Positions 9,321 to 20,361 are shown, counted from the stretch's first letter. The stretch: DNA of 64,000 nt from Candidatus Thiovulum imperiosus (GCA_024281175.1 JAMJTW010000010.1:36976-100975), one strand, 5' to 3'. A program made the numbers and translations. The notes: generated from the letters alone by a model not told the origin.

Positions 9321-11402
9321 TTAGCTTCTAGCCTTAATGATTTCGTCAGAAACATTTTTTGGAACTTCGTCATAGTGGTCAAACTCCATTGAGTAAGTAG
9401 CTCGACCTTGAGTGTTACTTCTTAAGTCTGTTGAGTATCCAAACATTTCAGAAAGCGGAACAAAGGCATCAACAGTTTTGTTTCCACCTCTATCACCCAT
9501 AGCATTTACTTGTCCTCGTCGTCTGTTTAAATCTCCGATAACATCACCCATATACTCTTCAGGAACTTCAACTTCAACTTTCATAAGTGGTTCAAGAATA
9601 GCAGGGTTTGCTTTTCTAGCTCCCTCTTTGAAGCCCATTGAAGCAGCAAGTTTAAATGCCATTTCAGAGGAGTCAACATCATGGTAAGAACCGAATGTAA
9701 GAGTGATTTCAACATCTTCAATTGGGTATCCAGCAAGAACACCATTTTGCATAGCTTCTTTGAAACCTTTTTCAACAGCAGGAATAAACTCTTTTGGAAT
9801 TACCCCACCTTTGATTTTGTTGTTGAAAGTGAAACCAGTTCCAGTATCACCCTTTTTCATTGTGAAGACAACATGACCATATTGACCTCGACCACCAGAC
9901 TGTTTAGCATATTTATACTCTTGCTCAACTTCTGATTTGATTGTCTCTCTGTATGCAACTTGAGGTTCACCAATGTTGGCTTCAACTTTGAATTCTCGTA
10001 GCATTCTATCAACAAGAATTTCAAGGTGTAATTCACCCATTCCAGAGATGATAGTTTGTCCAGACTCTTCATCAGATGTTACTCTGAAAGATGGGTCTTC
10101 TTGAGCAAGTTTTCCTAGAGCGATACCCATTTTCTCTTGGTCAGCTTTTGTTTTCGGTTCTACGGCTACCGAAATTACAGGGTCAGGAAACTCCATTCTC
10201 TCAAGAATTACAGGGTCTTTGTCAGAACTTAAAGTATCTCCAGTTGTTGTATCTTTTAATCCTACAACAGCACCGATTTCTCCAGCATAAAGTTCTTTAA
10301 TTTCCTCTCTCTTATTAGAGTGCATCTTAAGAATTCGACCAACTCGCTCTTTCTTACCTTTTGTTGTATTGATAGCATAAGTTCCAGCTTCAAGTTTTCC
10401 TCGATAGACTCGAATGAAAGTGAGAGTTCCAACAAATGGGTCAGTCATAATTTTGAATGCAAGAGCTGCGAATTCACCCTCATCACCAGATTTTACTGTT
10501 ACCTCTTTAGTCTCATCTTCAGCTTCTGTTCCTCGAATATCAGCAACTTCAGTTGGAGATGGTAAGTAATTTACAACAGCATCTAATAGAGTTTGAACCC
10601 CTTTATTTTTGAAAGCAGTTCCACAAGTCATTGGAATGATGTCCATGCTTAGAGTTGCTGCTTTGATACCAGCCATGATTTCTTCTTCTGAAAGGTCTCC
10701 TTCAGCGAAATACTTCTCCATAAGCTCTTCAGTAGTTTCAGCAACAGACTCAAGAAGTTTCTCTCGATACTCTTCAGCTTTCTCTACGAGATTTTCAGGA
10801 ATTTCTTCGATGTGGTAAGCAGAACCCATTTTCGCATCTTCGTCCCAAACAACAGCTTTCATTGTAACAAGGTCTACTACACCTTGGAAATTCTCTTCAG
10901 AACCGATAGGAATTTGAATTGGAACTGGATTTGCCTTGAGCTTCTCTCTAATATCATTTTCAACATTGTAGAAATCTGCACCTGTTCTATCCATCTTATT
11001 TACAAAAACCATTCGAGGAACACCATACTTATTAGCTTGTCTCCAAACAGTTTCAGATTGAGGTTGAACACCACCAACAGCACAGAAAACAGCTACTGCA
11101 CCATCAAGAACTCGCATACTTCTCTCAACTTCGATTGTAAAATCGACGTGTCCCGGAGTATCGATTATGTTGATTTGCTTCTCATTCCAGAAACAAGTAG
11201 TTGCAGCTGAAGTAATTGTAATACCTCTCTCCTGCTCTTGCTCCATCCAGTCCATTGTAGCCGCACCATCATGAACCTCACCAATTTTATGAGATACACC
11301 AGTGTAGAAAAGAATTCTCTCAGTAGTTGTAGTTTTTCCTGCATCGATGTGAGCAGCAATACCTATGTTTCTAACATCTTTTAAAGGAGTTTTTCTTGCC
11401 AT
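9321..11402 (-). CDS. fusA: Elongation factor G
   Basis: EF-G is the ribosomal translocase GTPase. The 693-residue protein shows G1 [10 protein letters not shown]3 DTPGHVDF and G4 NKMDRTGAD, then the domain II-V sequence with [10 protein letters not shown] and [10 protein letters not shown]. It is the third gene of a str operon, 14 bases behind rpsG. No tuf gene follows in the window; the operon ends at a hairpin and then accessory debris. Confidence 0.98.
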   Translation of the reverse strand: MARKTPLKDVRNIGIAAHIDAGKTTTTERILFYTGVSHKIGEVHDGAATMDWMEQEQERGITITSAATTCFWNEKQINIIDTPGHVDFTIEVERSMRVLDGAVAVFCAVGGVQPQSETVWRQANKYGVPRMVFVNKMDRTGADFYNVENDIREKLKANPVPIQIPIGSEENFQGVVDLVTMKAVVWDEDAKMGSAYHIEEIPENLVEKAEEYREKLLESVAETTEELMEKYFAEGDLSEEEIMAGIKAATLSMDIIPMTCGTAFKNKGVQTLLDAVVNYLPSPTEVADIRGTEAEDETKEVTVKSGDEGEFAALAFKIMTDPFVGTLTFIRVYRGKLEAGTYAINTTKGKKERVGRILKMHSNKREEIKELYAGEIGAVVGLKDTTTGDTLSSDKDPVILERMEFPDPVISVAVEPKTKADQEKMGIALGKLAQEDPSFRVTSDEESGQTIISGMGELHLEILVDRMLREFKVEANIGEPQVAYRETIKSEVEQEYKYAKQSGGRGQYGHVVFTMKKGDTGTGFTFNNKIKGGVIPKEFIPAVEKGFKEAMQNGVLAGYPIEDVEITLTFGSYHDVDSSEMAFKLAASMGFKEGARKANPAILEPLMKVEVEVPEEYMGDVIGDLNRRRGQVNAMGDRGGNKTVDAFVPLSEMFGYSTDLRSNTQGRATYSMEFDHYDEVPKNVSDEIIKARS

Positions 11403-11416
11403 TCTAAGTTCCTATA

Positions 11417-11890
<474 letters not shown>

Positions 11891-11965
11891 TTATTTAATC
11901 CTCTTCAATATCTCTATTTAGAATTCCTAAAATTTACTCAAGTGGCAAACTTGCGGATTTTAGTT

Positions 11966-12340
11966 TTAGCTTTTTGGCTTTTTAGCCCCATATTTAGACC
12001 GTGCAACTCTTCTGTTAGCAACACCTGCTGTATCTAATGCACCTCGAACGATGTGATATTTAACCCCTGGTAAATCTTTTACCCTACCACCTCTAACTAA
12101 AACGATAGAGTGTTCTTGGAGGTTGTGTCCCTCACCACCGATGTATGAAATAACTTCGATACCTGTTGTAAGTCTAACTTTTGCTACTTTTCTTAAAGCG
12201 GAGTTAGGTTTCTTTGGAGTTGTTGTATAAACTCTTGTGCAAACACCTCTTCTTTGAGGAGAACTCTTAAGAGCTGGAGATTTGGATTTTTTAATTACTC
12301 TCTTTCGCTCTTTTCTTACGAGTTGGTTTATGGTTGGCAT
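11966..12340 (-). CDS. rpsL: 30S ribosomal protein S12
   Basis: S12 is the decoding-centre protein. The 124-residue sequence has [11 protein letters not shown] at the start, [24 protein letters not shown] and the [17 protein letters not shown] loop. The lysine in TPKKPNS is the streptomycin-sensitive type. It is the promoter-proximal gene of the str operon. Confidence 0.98.
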   Translation of the reverse strand: MPTINQLVRKERKRVIKKSKSPALKSSPQRRGVCTRVYTTTPKKPNSALRKVAKVRLTTGIEVISYIGGEGHNLQEHSIVLVRGGRVKDLPGVKYHIVRGALDTAGVANRRVARSKYGAKKPKS

Positions 12341-12509
12341 ATTTTACCCTCGAAAAAAATTTGCGGGATTCTATCATAACTCTTTAAATACTCTATCTGA
12401 ATTCACCTTGATAATACTTCCCGAATGAAGTCTAGCTTCTAGCAAAGTACTTGGTAAAGCCTTATCAAGACAAATTAAAAATAAAATTTACTAGAGAGAA
12501 TTTCTCACT

Positions 12510-14108
12510 TTAATTATTTCCTAAAACTCTTTCTCTAGCTTCTTCAAGAATGTCAAGTATCTTCTCTTTACTATCTTTGATTGATGCATAATCTAAATTT
12601 ATAAAAAATCCTTCTGCTTTTGCAGTTAGCATCTCTTTATCTCTATTTTGAATTACTCTATAAGTTGGTATCTGTTTACTAAAACCTTTTGCTTCAACAT
12701 CTTTAAGATGAATGGCTTCTATCTTATCTTTCACAAGAAGATATGTTTCATGAGAGATAAGAATTTCTCCTGTTTCAGCTTTAGCTTCTAATCTTGCTGT
12801 TAAATTCATATGACTTCCAATAGCTGTATATTCCATTTTCTGGTCACTACCAAAATTTCCAACAGTTACATAACCTGTATTTATACCAATCCTACTATTA
12901 AAAGGTCTAACAAAACCCTCATTATGCCATTTTGTTTGAAGCTCTTTCAGTCTATCTCGCATCTCTATCGCCATATTTACACAAGCAACAGCATCTTCTT
13001 TTATCCCTTTAGAATTTGGGTCTCCAAAAAAAGCAATAATTGCATCACCAATAAATTTATCTATTGTTGCACCATGTTTGATTGCAATATTACTCATCTC
13101 TGTAAGATAATTATTTAAAATGTATGTTAAATCTTCAGGCTCCATCTCTTCTGTAATCCCAGTAAAGTCTTGAATATCTGAAAACATAATTGTAAGTTTT
13201 CTTCTTTTTGATTCCACAACTAGCTCTTTGTCATCAAAAAGAGAAGAGTGAAGTTGAGGAGAGAGATATTTTGCAAGTTTTTTATTTATATCATTAAGTC
13301 GAGTAACATTTACTTCAAGTTGTTGAGTTAAGTTATCTTTCTCTTTTTGAAAAATTATAAGTTGAATTAGATTATCTACTTTTGTAACAACCTCTTCAAC
13401 AACAAAGGGTTTCTGAATAACATCGTTTGCACCGAGTTTCAATAGTTTTGAAGATATTTGTCTATTGTTTTCACCTGTAACAATTAGAGTTGGAATTTGA
13501 TATATAGATGGAGTTTTTCTTCGTTTTGCTAAAAATTCATCACCACCCATTTCTGGCATATATAAATCCATAATTATTAAATCTATTGGAGTACTTTTTA
13601 CTATATCTAATGCTTCAAGACCATTCTTAGCTAAAACAACTTTGTAATTTCTAGCAATAAATATCTTTTTCAACATATTCCTAAATACAATAGCATCATC
13701 TACTACTAAAATTACATATTTATCATATTTTTCAACTTGTTGAATTAGAGTTGATATTTCAAGTGCAACATTCTCAATATCACCACTTTTTAAAATAAAA
13801 TCTAATACACCAATTGTGTAGAGTTTCTCTCTCAATTTTGTATCTTCAGATGCTGTAAAAACTACATATTTAGACGAAAAGTTTTCCAATTTAGATGACC
13901 ATGTCATTAATGATTGTCCATCTCCATCTGGTAAATGCAAATCCAATATTATGTACTCATAACTATTTTCTCTTAATTCGCTTTTTGCATCTTTAAGAGT
14001 CATAACCCACTTTATAATATTTTCAGTAAAATTTTTTCTTATATATTTTAATAGAAGTTTTCCAGTTATTTTAGAATCTTCTACTATCAAAATTCTAGCC
14101 TTGCTCAC
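12510..14108 (-). CDS. REC-REC-class III nucleotidyl cyclase
   Basis: Two receiver domains precede a cyclase catalytic domain. The first has the phosphoacceptor aspartate in LDLHLPDGDG and a lysine in LKSGD; the second has MDLYMPEMGG and QKPF. The class III domain keeps both metal-binding aspartates (FSDIQDFTG and KFIGDAIIAFFG) and the NLTARLE transition-state block. The position that is usually D or T before that block is a serine (AIGSHMN), so ATP or GTP preference cannot be called. No partner histidine kinase is adjacent. The product is probably a cytosolic phosphorylation-gated second-messenger synthase. Confidence 0.85.
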   Translation of the reverse strand: MSKARILIVEDSKITGKLLLKYIRKNFTENIIKWVMTLKDAKSELRENSYEYIILDLHLPDGDGQSLMTWSSKLENFSSKYVVFTASEDTKLREKLYTIGVLDFILKSGDIENVALEISTLIQQVEKYDKYVILVVDDAIVFRNMLKKIFIARNYKVVLAKNGLEALDIVKSTPIDLIIMDLYMPEMGGDEFLAKRRKTPSIYQIPTLIVTGENNRQISSKLLKLGANDVIQKPFVVEEVVTKVDNLIQLIIFQKEKDNLTQQLEVNVTRLNDINKKLAKYLSPQLHSSLFDDKELVVESKRRKLTIMFSDIQDFTGITEEMEPEDLTYILNNYLTEMSNIAIKHGATIDKFIGDAIIAFFGDPNSKGIKEDAVACVNMAIEMRDRLKELQTKWHNEGFVRPFNSRIGINTGYVTVGNFGSDQKMEYTAIGSHMNLTARLEAKAETGEILISHETYLLVKDKIEAIHLKDVEAKGFSKQIPTYRVIQNRDKEMLTAKAEGFFINLDYASIKDSKEKILDILEEARERVLGNN

Positions 14109-14169
14109 AATCTCTCCAATAACAATATCTTTAATTTTAACATTTCAAGACTCTTATCTCTTAAAACAA

Positions 14170-14931
14170 CTAGAATTGACAGCTACTACCATAAGTATAG
14201 CCAGAGATTGGTTCTACTGTCATACAAACCTCATCACCATCTTTGGAGAATTTGATTTGAATACTCTCTTTTAAAAGATAGTTGTATGGGTGAGTCTCTG
14301 TTGAGTCTTCAAAATTCCCTAAACTTTTACTATCTGCCGTTTTTGTTACATAAGGTCTTCCAAAAAAGTCAAAAAAGATATTTATTTTCTTGGAAATTGT
14401 TTTTCCAGTTTCTAAATAGTGAAAGGAGACTTTTTCAACTCCATATTCTAAAGTTAAATTTAACTTGCTATTTACTTCTTCTTTATCTGGATGATTATTT
14501 TGTCCTGATAACTCTTTCCAAGTTCCACTAAAATAGAGTTTAGTTTGAGGGTCTATGGCAATTTCATCAGAAGCAATTTCAAACCTATATTTACTATTTG
14601 AACTATAAGTTGGTTCATCAGAATAGATAACATAATAGTAGTTTCCTTTTGTATAGGCTAAATGAATTTGCCACATACTTTTAAACCACTCTTTAGTTCT
14701 TCTAAAGTTTTGTGAAATCTCACTGCTGTTTGTTCCACTGTCTGGAGCAACTTTATATTTACTTTCAAAAAGCGCCAAACTCTGTGTGTATCTAATATGT
14801 TGTATAAATTGGTCTCTTGCCATTTCTAAATCCATATCACTTCTATTAAAAGATGAAATTCCAATTACTGAGGCGATTAAGATAACAACTACGACTTCCA
14901 AAAGAGAAAAGCCATATTTTAATCTATTCAT
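14170..14931 (-). CDS. Type IV pilin-like / type II secretion pseudopilin
   Basis: The N-terminus RLKYGFSLLEVVVVILIASVIG is a class III prepilin leader, cut after glycine, with glutamate at mature position 5 and a hydrophobic helix. The rest of the 253 residues is a soluble periplasmic part with a C-terminal cysteine pair (GDEVCMTV and YGSSCQF) that may form a disulfide. No other pilus gene is next to it. It may be an orphan minor pseudopilin. Confidence 0.8.
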   Translation of the reverse strand: MNRLKYGFSLLEVVVVILIASVIGISSFNRSDMDLEMARDQFIQHIRYTQSLALFESKYKVAPDSGTNSSEISQNFRRTKEWFKSMWQIHLAYTKGNYYYVIYSDEPTYSSNSKYRFEIASDEIAIDPQTKLYFSGTWKELSGQNNHPDKEEVNSKLNLTLEYGVEKVSFHYLETGKTISKKINIFFDFFGRPYVTKTADSKSLGNFEDSTETHPYNYLLKESIQIKFSKDGDEVCMTVEPISGYTYGSSCQF

Positions 14932-14986
14932 TTGAAAAACTTTAATTTAAAAAAACTTATATCTATTGATATATAGTCAAAATATC

Positions 14987-15008
14987 GATATAGTTTTAAA
15001 ACTATATC
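14987..15008. promoter_or_regulatory. Perfect 22-bp palindrome between divergent genes
   Basis: The sequence GATATAGTTTT is followed directly by its exact reverse complement. It lies between the divergent pseudopilin gene and the oxidoreductase operon, about 125 bases before the first operon gene. A second partial dyad (CTATTGATATATAG) precedes it. It could be an operator for a dimeric regulator or a short transcript hairpin. Confidence 0.45.
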
Positions 15009-15133
15009 TTTATAAAAATAAATTCTTTTTATTTCACTTCACAAAAAGAAACCCTTTTTTCAAACTTACCGTAATATCAGCTCTAATTTGATACTATCAT
15101 GTTGTATAAACTTATAAAATTAAGGAACCATGT

Positions 15134-15766
15134 ATGAAATTGGGTTTTTTAGTTGATTTAAATCTCTGTATGGGTTGTAAGGGGTGCGAAATCGCCTGTA
15201 AGGTGGAAAATGAAGTTCCCCTTTCATCTTGGAGATTGAGAGTCAAGTATGTAGATATGGGAACTTTCCCTGATACAAAGAGAACTTTTACACCTTTAAG
15301 ATGTAATCATTGTGAAAATGCTCCATGTGAGAGAATTTGTCCTGTTTCTGCTCTCCACTATCTTGATAACGGTATTGTAAATATTGATAAAGAGCGATGT
15401 ATCGGTTGTGCTGGTTGTATCATGGCTTGTCCTTATGGTGCTATCTATATGGACCCAGAAACAAATACAGCTGATAAATGTACATATTGTGCTCACAGAG
15501 TTTCCACTGGTTTAATGCCATCTTGTGTTGTTGCATGTCCAGTTGAAGCAAATATCTTTGGTGATGTTGAAGACTCTAGCAGTGCAATTAGTAAATATAT
15601 TATGAATAACGATATTAAAGTTAGAAAACCTGAAAAAGGAACTTTCCCTAAACACTATTACGCTGGAGGTGGTGATGTAAATCTAAATCCACTTGCATCT
15701 AAGAGAGAAGAGGGTCATCAACTATTCAACAACATTACTCACCTTAGTCATATAGGAGCTCATTAA
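15134..15766 (+). CDS. Four-cluster ferredoxin subunit of a molybdopterin oxidoreductase
   Basis: This 210-residue electron-transfer subunit has the cysteine clusters of the PsrB/PhsB/SoeB/NrfC family: CMGCKGCEIAC, CNHCENAPCERICP, CIGCAGCIMACP and CTYCAHR with a later CVVACP. It relays electrons between the molybdenum subunit and the membrane subunit. The gene is first in a B-C-A ordered operon, ends one base into the next gene, and has a TATAAA-like -10 and AAGGA upstream. Confidence 0.9.
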   Translation: MKLGFLVDLNLCMGCKGCEIACKVENEVPLSSWRLRVKYVDMGTFPDTKRTFTPLRCNHCENAPCERICPVSALHYLDNGIVNIDKERCIGCAGCIMACPYGAIYMDPETNTADKCTYCAHRVSTGLMPSCVVACPVEANIFGDVEDSSSAISKYIMNNDIKVRKPEKGTFPKHYYAGGGDVNLNPLASKREEGHQLFNNITHLSHIGAH

Positions 15767-16665
15767 TGGTTGAACATACTATTCCAGCTACTCAAGCTGT
15801 TGTTACCCTAGATGTAGCCTTACCAGGTATTGTTTGGGGTTGGATTATTACTATGAATATGTGGGCGAAATCTATCGGAACAGGTGTTATTTTCGTAGGT
15901 TTCTATCTTTTTAAAAAGTACCCTGAAAAGACAGCATTCTTAAAGATGCCTGTTGTAATTCTTTCAATAGTTTTCATTCACATATTCCTACTTTTCACAG
16001 TCTTAGATTTACATCAGATGTTCCGTTTCTGGCATATTTTTGTATATCCTCACTGGACTTCTGCGATTACAGTTGGAGCTTGGATTGTTAGTGGTCTTGT
16101 AGGTGTTCTTTTCCTAATGGCACTTGCGAAATTTCTTAAAAAAGAGTCTACTTACGATAGCTTCATGGTTTTAGCAGTAATTCTTGCAATTCCTGTAACA
16201 CTCTATACAGCTGGAATTATGGCTGAAAGTAGTGCTAGAGAGTTGTGGCAGATGCCAACAGAGATGGTTCAGATGGTTCTTGCTGCAACTTTAACAGGTT
16301 CCGCTACTCTTCTTCTTGCTGGAATTGGAAGACTTGAAGATGAAGCGAAAAGAGACCTTGCAATAGTTCTCGGTATCTCAGCATTCTCTGCATTCATGAT
16401 TTATATGGGAGAGTATGTTTTCGGACCGATGAAAGCTGAAGAAGTTGCTGCTGTGTTATCTTACATTCAAGCTGGTGGTGAATACGCTTCAATGTTCTGG
16501 ATTGGACAGACATTTGCATTTATCATTCCTACTATTTTAGTTCTACTCTCAGTAGTAAATCGTTCTTATGGAATTCTGCCTCTAGCTGCAATTTCTGCAA
16601 TTGCTGGACTCTGGTTAGTTAAACATGTTTGGCTAATAATTCCACAACTTTTACCAATGAGCTAA
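15766..16665 (+). CDS. NrfD/PsrC-type membrane subunit
   Basis: The 299-residue protein is almost wholly hydrophobic with eight or nine likely membrane helices, and is of the NrfD/PsrC type that exchanges electrons with the quinone pool without haem. Its start overlaps the stop of the Fe-S subunit gene, and the catalytic subunit follows after 12 bases. Confidence 0.87.
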   Translation: MVEHTIPATQAVVTLDVALPGIVWGWIITMNMWAKSIGTGVIFVGFYLFKKYPEKTAFLKMPVVILSIVFIHIFLLFTVLDLHQMFRFWHIFVYPHWTSAITVGAWIVSGLVGVLFLMALAKFLKKESTYDSFMVLAVILAIPVTLYTAGIMAESSARELWQMPTEMVQMVLAATLTGSATLLLAGIGRLEDEAKRDLAIVLGISAFSAFMIYMGEYVFGPMKAEEVAAVLSYIQAGGEYASMFWIGQTFAFIIPTILVLLSVVNRSYGILPLAAISAIAGLWLVKHVWLIIPQLLPMS

Positions 16666-16677
16666 GAAAGGAAATAT

Positions 16678-19600
16678 ATGTTTTTTGAAAGTAGAAGAAA
16701 CTTTTTAAAAGGAACAGCTCTTGCCGTTGGTGGTGTTGCTGTTGCAAAGGGTGTTTTTAGTGGAGTCTCTCCAGAGTTAGAAGCATCTAGTGAATTCTCA
16801 ACTACTCCTGAAAATCTCGATTTCTATCCTCCTTTTGAAGAGTGGAAAGATTTCAACGAGTTAGATGGAGATGATTGGAAACGAGGTGGTATCGACCGAA
16901 AAGGTATTCAAAGTGAAAAAAATCCTGACGGTATTAAAGTAAATAACTTTACAATCGTTCCAACAGCTTGTTCTAACTGTGAGGCTTCTTGTGGTTTAAC
17001 TGCATGGGTTGATAAAGAGACAATGACAGTTAAGAAGTATATGGGTAACCCACTTCATGCTGGTTCTCGAGGTCGAAACTGTGCTAAAGGTTATGCTACT
17101 CAATCTCAAATGTATGACCCAGACCGAATTCCTTTCCCATTAAAAAGAGCTGAAGGTTCTAAACGGGGTGAAGGAAAATGGGTTAGAACAACTTGGGATG
17201 AAGCGATGACTACCATCGGTAAGAAGATGGGAGATACACTCCGAAATGGTGACGAGCTTTCTAAGAAATCTGTAATGTTCCATGTTGGACGACCAAATGA
17301 GAATGGATTTACTGGAAAAGTTTGGCACACTCTTGGAGTAGACTCTTTCAACTCTCACACAAATATCTGTTCATCAGGTGGTAGAACTCCTACAATTCAG
17401 TGGGCGAACGATGATAGGTCTTCACCAGACTGGGCAAACGCAAAACTTATTTTTCTAAACTCTTCCCATGCAGCTGATGCTGGTCACTACTTCCAACAAT
17501 CTGCTTCTTTCATTGCTGATGCAAGAAAGAAAGGTGCGAAAATGGTTGTTATGGATCCAAGACTCTCCAACTCAGCAGGTATTGCAGATTTATGGATTGC
17601 AGCTTGGCCTGGAACAGAACCAATCATCTATCTTTACATCGCAAACCGAATTCTCCAAGAGGGGAAAGTTGATAACGCTTTTGTAAAAAATTGGGTGAAC
17701 TGGGATAGATTTATAAAAAATAAGAACTATTTAGAGTTTATTGCTGAAAAGGGATATATCTCTGAAGTTCCAACTGGAGAAACTTACGAGGATTTCATCG
17801 AAGTTCTAAAAGAGCTTTATGCACCTTATACTCTCGATTACGCTTCTGAAGAGACTCATGTTCCAAAAGAGAAGTTAGAAGCTCTTTACGATATGTTCAT
17901 CTGGGCAGGAGATGCTGTTTCAACTTACTTCTGGCGTGCAGCAGCTGCTGGAAACCGAGGTGGTTGGATGTCTGGTAGGGCTGGTTTCTTACCACTTGTT
18001 CTACGAGGTGCAATTGGTTCAGAGGGAGGAACATTCTTCCATCATTGGCATGTTATCTCTGTTGCTGGAAAAGGTGGAAAATCGACAGTTGGAAATGGTG
18101 ATGTTCCAAAAGTTGACCACTGGAACGAACTTGCTTGGCCTCCAGAATGGCCGTTAAGTACTTATGAGATGTCTTATCTTCTTCCACATCTTCTTGCTGA
18201 TGAAGAGTGGCAACAGAAATGGACAGCTCGAGGCTTAAAAGTTCCAACAAAACTTTCAGTTTGGATACCAAGAATGTACAACCCAGTTTGGATTAATCCA
18301 GATGGTTTCCGATGGATAGATGTTCTTAAAGATGAGTCTAAAATGGAACTCACTTTCAACTTATCTCCAACTTGGTCTGAAACAAACTGGTATGTAGATT
18401 ACATCTTACCTGTTGGACTTGCTGGAGAGCGACATGACCAACACTCTGAAGCTACAATGCCAGGAAGATGGACTTCATTCCGACAACCTGTTTTAAGAGT
18501 AGCAATGGAACAAGCTGGTTGGAAAGCAAAAAATCCAAATCGTGCAACTCTTGAGGCTCATATCAAAGCTGGTCTTGGTGAGATTTGGGAAGAGAATGAG
18601 TTCTGGATGGATATGGCAGTAAACTATATTGACCCAACTGGAGACCTTGGTGTTCGAAAACATTGGGAGTCCAAAAAACATGCTGGAAAACCTGTTACGA
18701 TAGCTGAGTGGTATGATGCAGCATTCTCAAAACTTCCAAACCTTGTTAAAACTGCAAAAGCTAAATATCCAGATGCTGAATATCCAGTCTACTCTTACAT
18801 GAGAGACCACGGAACTTGGCTTGAGGAAGACAAGATTTATCACGCTCAAAAACGAGAACTTCATGAAAAAGTTGAAGAGGTTTATGATGCTTCAACTGAT
18901 ACTTATATTACAAAAGAGTGTTATGTTTCTCATGGACATAAGTACAATAAGAAGTTTGTTACAAAAGATGAGTATGGAACTCTTATCTATGAGCAAGATG
19001 GACATAAAAAAGCTATCGGTGTTGAAGTTGATGGAAAATTAAGAAGTGGTTTTGCAACTCTTTCCAAAAAACTTGAGTTCTTCTCTGAATGGTTAGCAGA
19101 GTGGAAGTGGCCAGAATATGCAATTCCTTTCTACCCTCGAAATGAGGAAGAGAAAGAGAGTATGGTTCATCTAGTTTCTCATGTTCATCATAAATATATG
19201 ACAGAGAAAAACGATAGAGGTGAAAAGAACTCTTTTGCACTCAACACAGTTTTCAGACTACCTTACAATATCCATACAAGAAGTGTGAATTCTAAACACC
19301 TTATGGAAATCTCTCAAAACCACGACCCTATCTGGATTTCTACTGGAGATGCAGAGCGACTTGGATTTAAACGAGGCGACGCTGTAAAAGTTAAAATTGT
19401 AGATAGTGTTTCTGGACTTGATAGCGGATATTTCGTAGGTATGGCTGTTCCAACAGAGGGTGTTCTTCCAGGAACTCTTGCTTGTTCTCATCACGGAGGT
19501 CGATGGAGAGTTGTAAATTCAGTTGAAATTCAAAACGGAAACGAGGGCGAATTCCAACCTGAAGGCTTTACTGGACAACTCGGTGTTATGGGAATTGGTG

Positions 19601-20025
19601 CTCCACTTGCTGAACTTGAAATGGTTGAGGAAGATGGCAAAGTTGGAAAACTCCGATGGAAAGAGGGTATCAAATCTGACCGAAAACCTTGGCAGTTCGC
19701 TGAATACAATAAAGATATTGATAATATCTGGTGGGACGGACTTTCAGGTGCATGGCAAAATGCCGTAGCTGCTCCTCACCCAGACCCAATTTCTGGAATG
19801 CACTGCTGGCACCAAAAAGTTCTTCTTGAACCTGTAAGCAGAGATGAGAAAATTGGTGATGTCTATGTAAATTATGACAACAACTTAAAAGTTTATCAAG
19901 CGTGGAGAGACGAACTAACTCGACCACTAAACTCTTCAGATAAACTTAGAAGACCAATGCACATCAAACGACCATGGGTTCCTATTTCTAAAAAAGGTTA
20001 CTCAGTCGAAATCAAAGATGTTTAG
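16678..20025 (+). CDS. Molybdopterin oxidoreductase catalytic subunit (PsrA/PhsA/SoeA type)
   Basis: The product starts with a Tat signal (SRRNFLKGTALAVGG), so it is exported folded. A [4Fe-4S] site CSNCEASCGL with GRNCAKG follows near residue 97, then the usual molybdopterin-binding domains. At 1115 residues it is longer than PsrA or PhsA. With the ferredoxin and NrfD subunits it forms a respiratory complex acting on an inorganic sulfur compound or similar oxyanion. Polysulfide, thiosulfate, tetrathionate or sulfite are all possible and the sequence alone does not decide. The last 240 bases occur again, diverged, at 24473-24740. Confidence 0.85.
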   Translation: MFFESRRNFLKGTALAVGGVAVAKGVFSGVSPELEASSEFSTTPENLDFYPPFEEWKDFNELDGDDWKRGGIDRKGIQSEKNPDGIKVNNFTIVPTACSNCEASCGLTAWVDKETMTVKKYMGNPLHAGSRGRNCAKGYATQSQMYDPDRIPFPLKRAEGSKRGEGKWVRTTWDEAMTTIGKKMGDTLRNGDELSKKSVMFHVGRPNENGFTGKVWHTLGVDSFNSHTNICSSGGRTPTIQWANDDRSSPDWANAKLIFLNSSHAADAGHYFQQSASFIADARKKGAKMVVMDPRLSNSAGIADLWIAAWPGTEPIIYLYIANRILQEGKVDNAFVKNWVNWDRFIKNKNYLEFIAEKGYISEVPTGETYEDFIEVLKELYAPYTLDYASEETHVPKEKLEALYDMFIWAGDAVSTYFWRAAAAGNRGGWMSGRAGFLPLVLRGAIGSEGGTFFHHWHVISVAGKGGKSTVGNGDVPKVDHWNELAWPPEWPLSTYEMSYLLPHLLADEEWQQKWTARGLKVPTKLSVWIPRMYNPVWINPDGFRWIDVLKDESKMELTFNLSPTWSETNWYVDYILPVGLAGERHDQHSEATMPGRWTSFRQPVLRVAMEQAGWKAKNPNRATLEAHIKAGLGEIWEENEFWMDMAVNYIDPTGDLGVRKHWESKKHAGKPVTIAEWYDAAFSKLPNLVKTAKAKYPDAEYPVYSYMRDHGTWLEEDKIYHAQKRELHEKVEEVYDASTDTYITKECYVSHGHKYNKKFVTKDEYGTLIYEQDGHKKAIGVEVDGKLRSGFATLSKKLEFFSEWLAEWKWPEYAIPFYPRNEEEKESMVHLVSHVHHKYMTEKNDRGEKNSFALNTVFRLPYNIHTRSVNSKHLMEISQNHDPIWISTGDAERLGFKRGDAVKVKIVDSVSGLDSGYFVGMAVPTEGVLPGTLACSHHGGRWRVVNSVEIQNGNEGEFQPEGFTGQLGVMGIGAPLAELEMVEEDGKVGKLRWKEGIKSDRKPWQFAEYNKDIDNIWWDGLSGAWQNAVAAPHPDPISGMHCWHQKVLLEPVSRDEKIGDVYVNYDNNLKVYQAWRDELTRPLNSSDKLRRPMHIKRPWVPISKKGYSVEIKDV

Positions 20026-20056
20026 AACTTCCTAACATCTTTTCCCCACTTGGGGG
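19790..20056 (+). repeat. Direct repeat copy A: 3' end of the molybdopterin gene and its terminator
   Basis: From TTTCTGGAA to the CCCCACTTGGGG hairpin this segment matches 24473-24735. Within the coding part I count about 11 base differences. Ten are synonymous and one changes K to Q. Copy B has also lost four bases (TGCA) close to its left edge. Copy A is the functional gene end. Confidence 0.85.
20039..20056. terminator. CCCCACTTGGGG hairpin behind the oxidoreductase operon
   Basis: A short stem (CCCC/GGGG) preceded by a T run lies just after the stop codon. The same word occurs at 24718 and 32716, each time at a border of the accessory island, so it may be part of the repeated module as much as a terminator. 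Confidence 0.45.
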
Positions 20057-20097
20057 AGCTTCACTTTCTTGTAAAATTTCAAAAAAGGATTTTTGAA

Positions 20098-20331
20098 ATG
20101 GAAAAAGAGGAAAATCTAGTAAAAAAAACTTGTCGAGAATTGGGGATTACTCAAAAAGAGTTAGCTGAAAGAATAGGGGTTACGGAAAAAACTATTAGCT
20201 CATGGGCTAGAGAAAAAGTTGAAATACCAAAAAACTTTCCAAGACTCATTGAGTTATTAAAAATAGAACTAAGCTACAAAGAGATATTACAAGCCATTAA
20301 CAGAACTTCAAATTTACAAATTATAATTTAA
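20098..20331 (+). CDS. Small helix-turn-helix regulator, module copy 1
   Basis: The track begins this ORF at an upstream TTG, but the ATG at 20098 matches the start of the paralogues at 32791 and 63141 and follows AAAGGA. The 77-residue protein opens ENLVKKTCRELGITQKELAE, an XRE-like HTH, and continues TEKTISSWARE. It probably represses its own module. Each intact copy in this window is followed by a Rha-like gene after a short conserved spacer. Confidence 0.75.
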   Translation: MEKEENLVKKTCRELGITQKELAERIGVTEKTISSWAREKVEIPKNFPRLIELLKIELSYKEILQAINRTSNLQIII

Positions 20332-20335
20332 GTAT

Positions 20336-20361
20336 TGTAAAAATTTACATTTTACTATACA
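20336..20361 (+). promoter_or_regulatory. Operator-like dyad and -10 box before the Rha gene
   Basis: TGTAAA and TTTACA face each other across two bases (20336-20349), and TATACA follows at 20356. The dyad covers the position of the -35 region. It is a plausible binding site for the HTH protein encoded just upstream. Confidence 0.45.
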
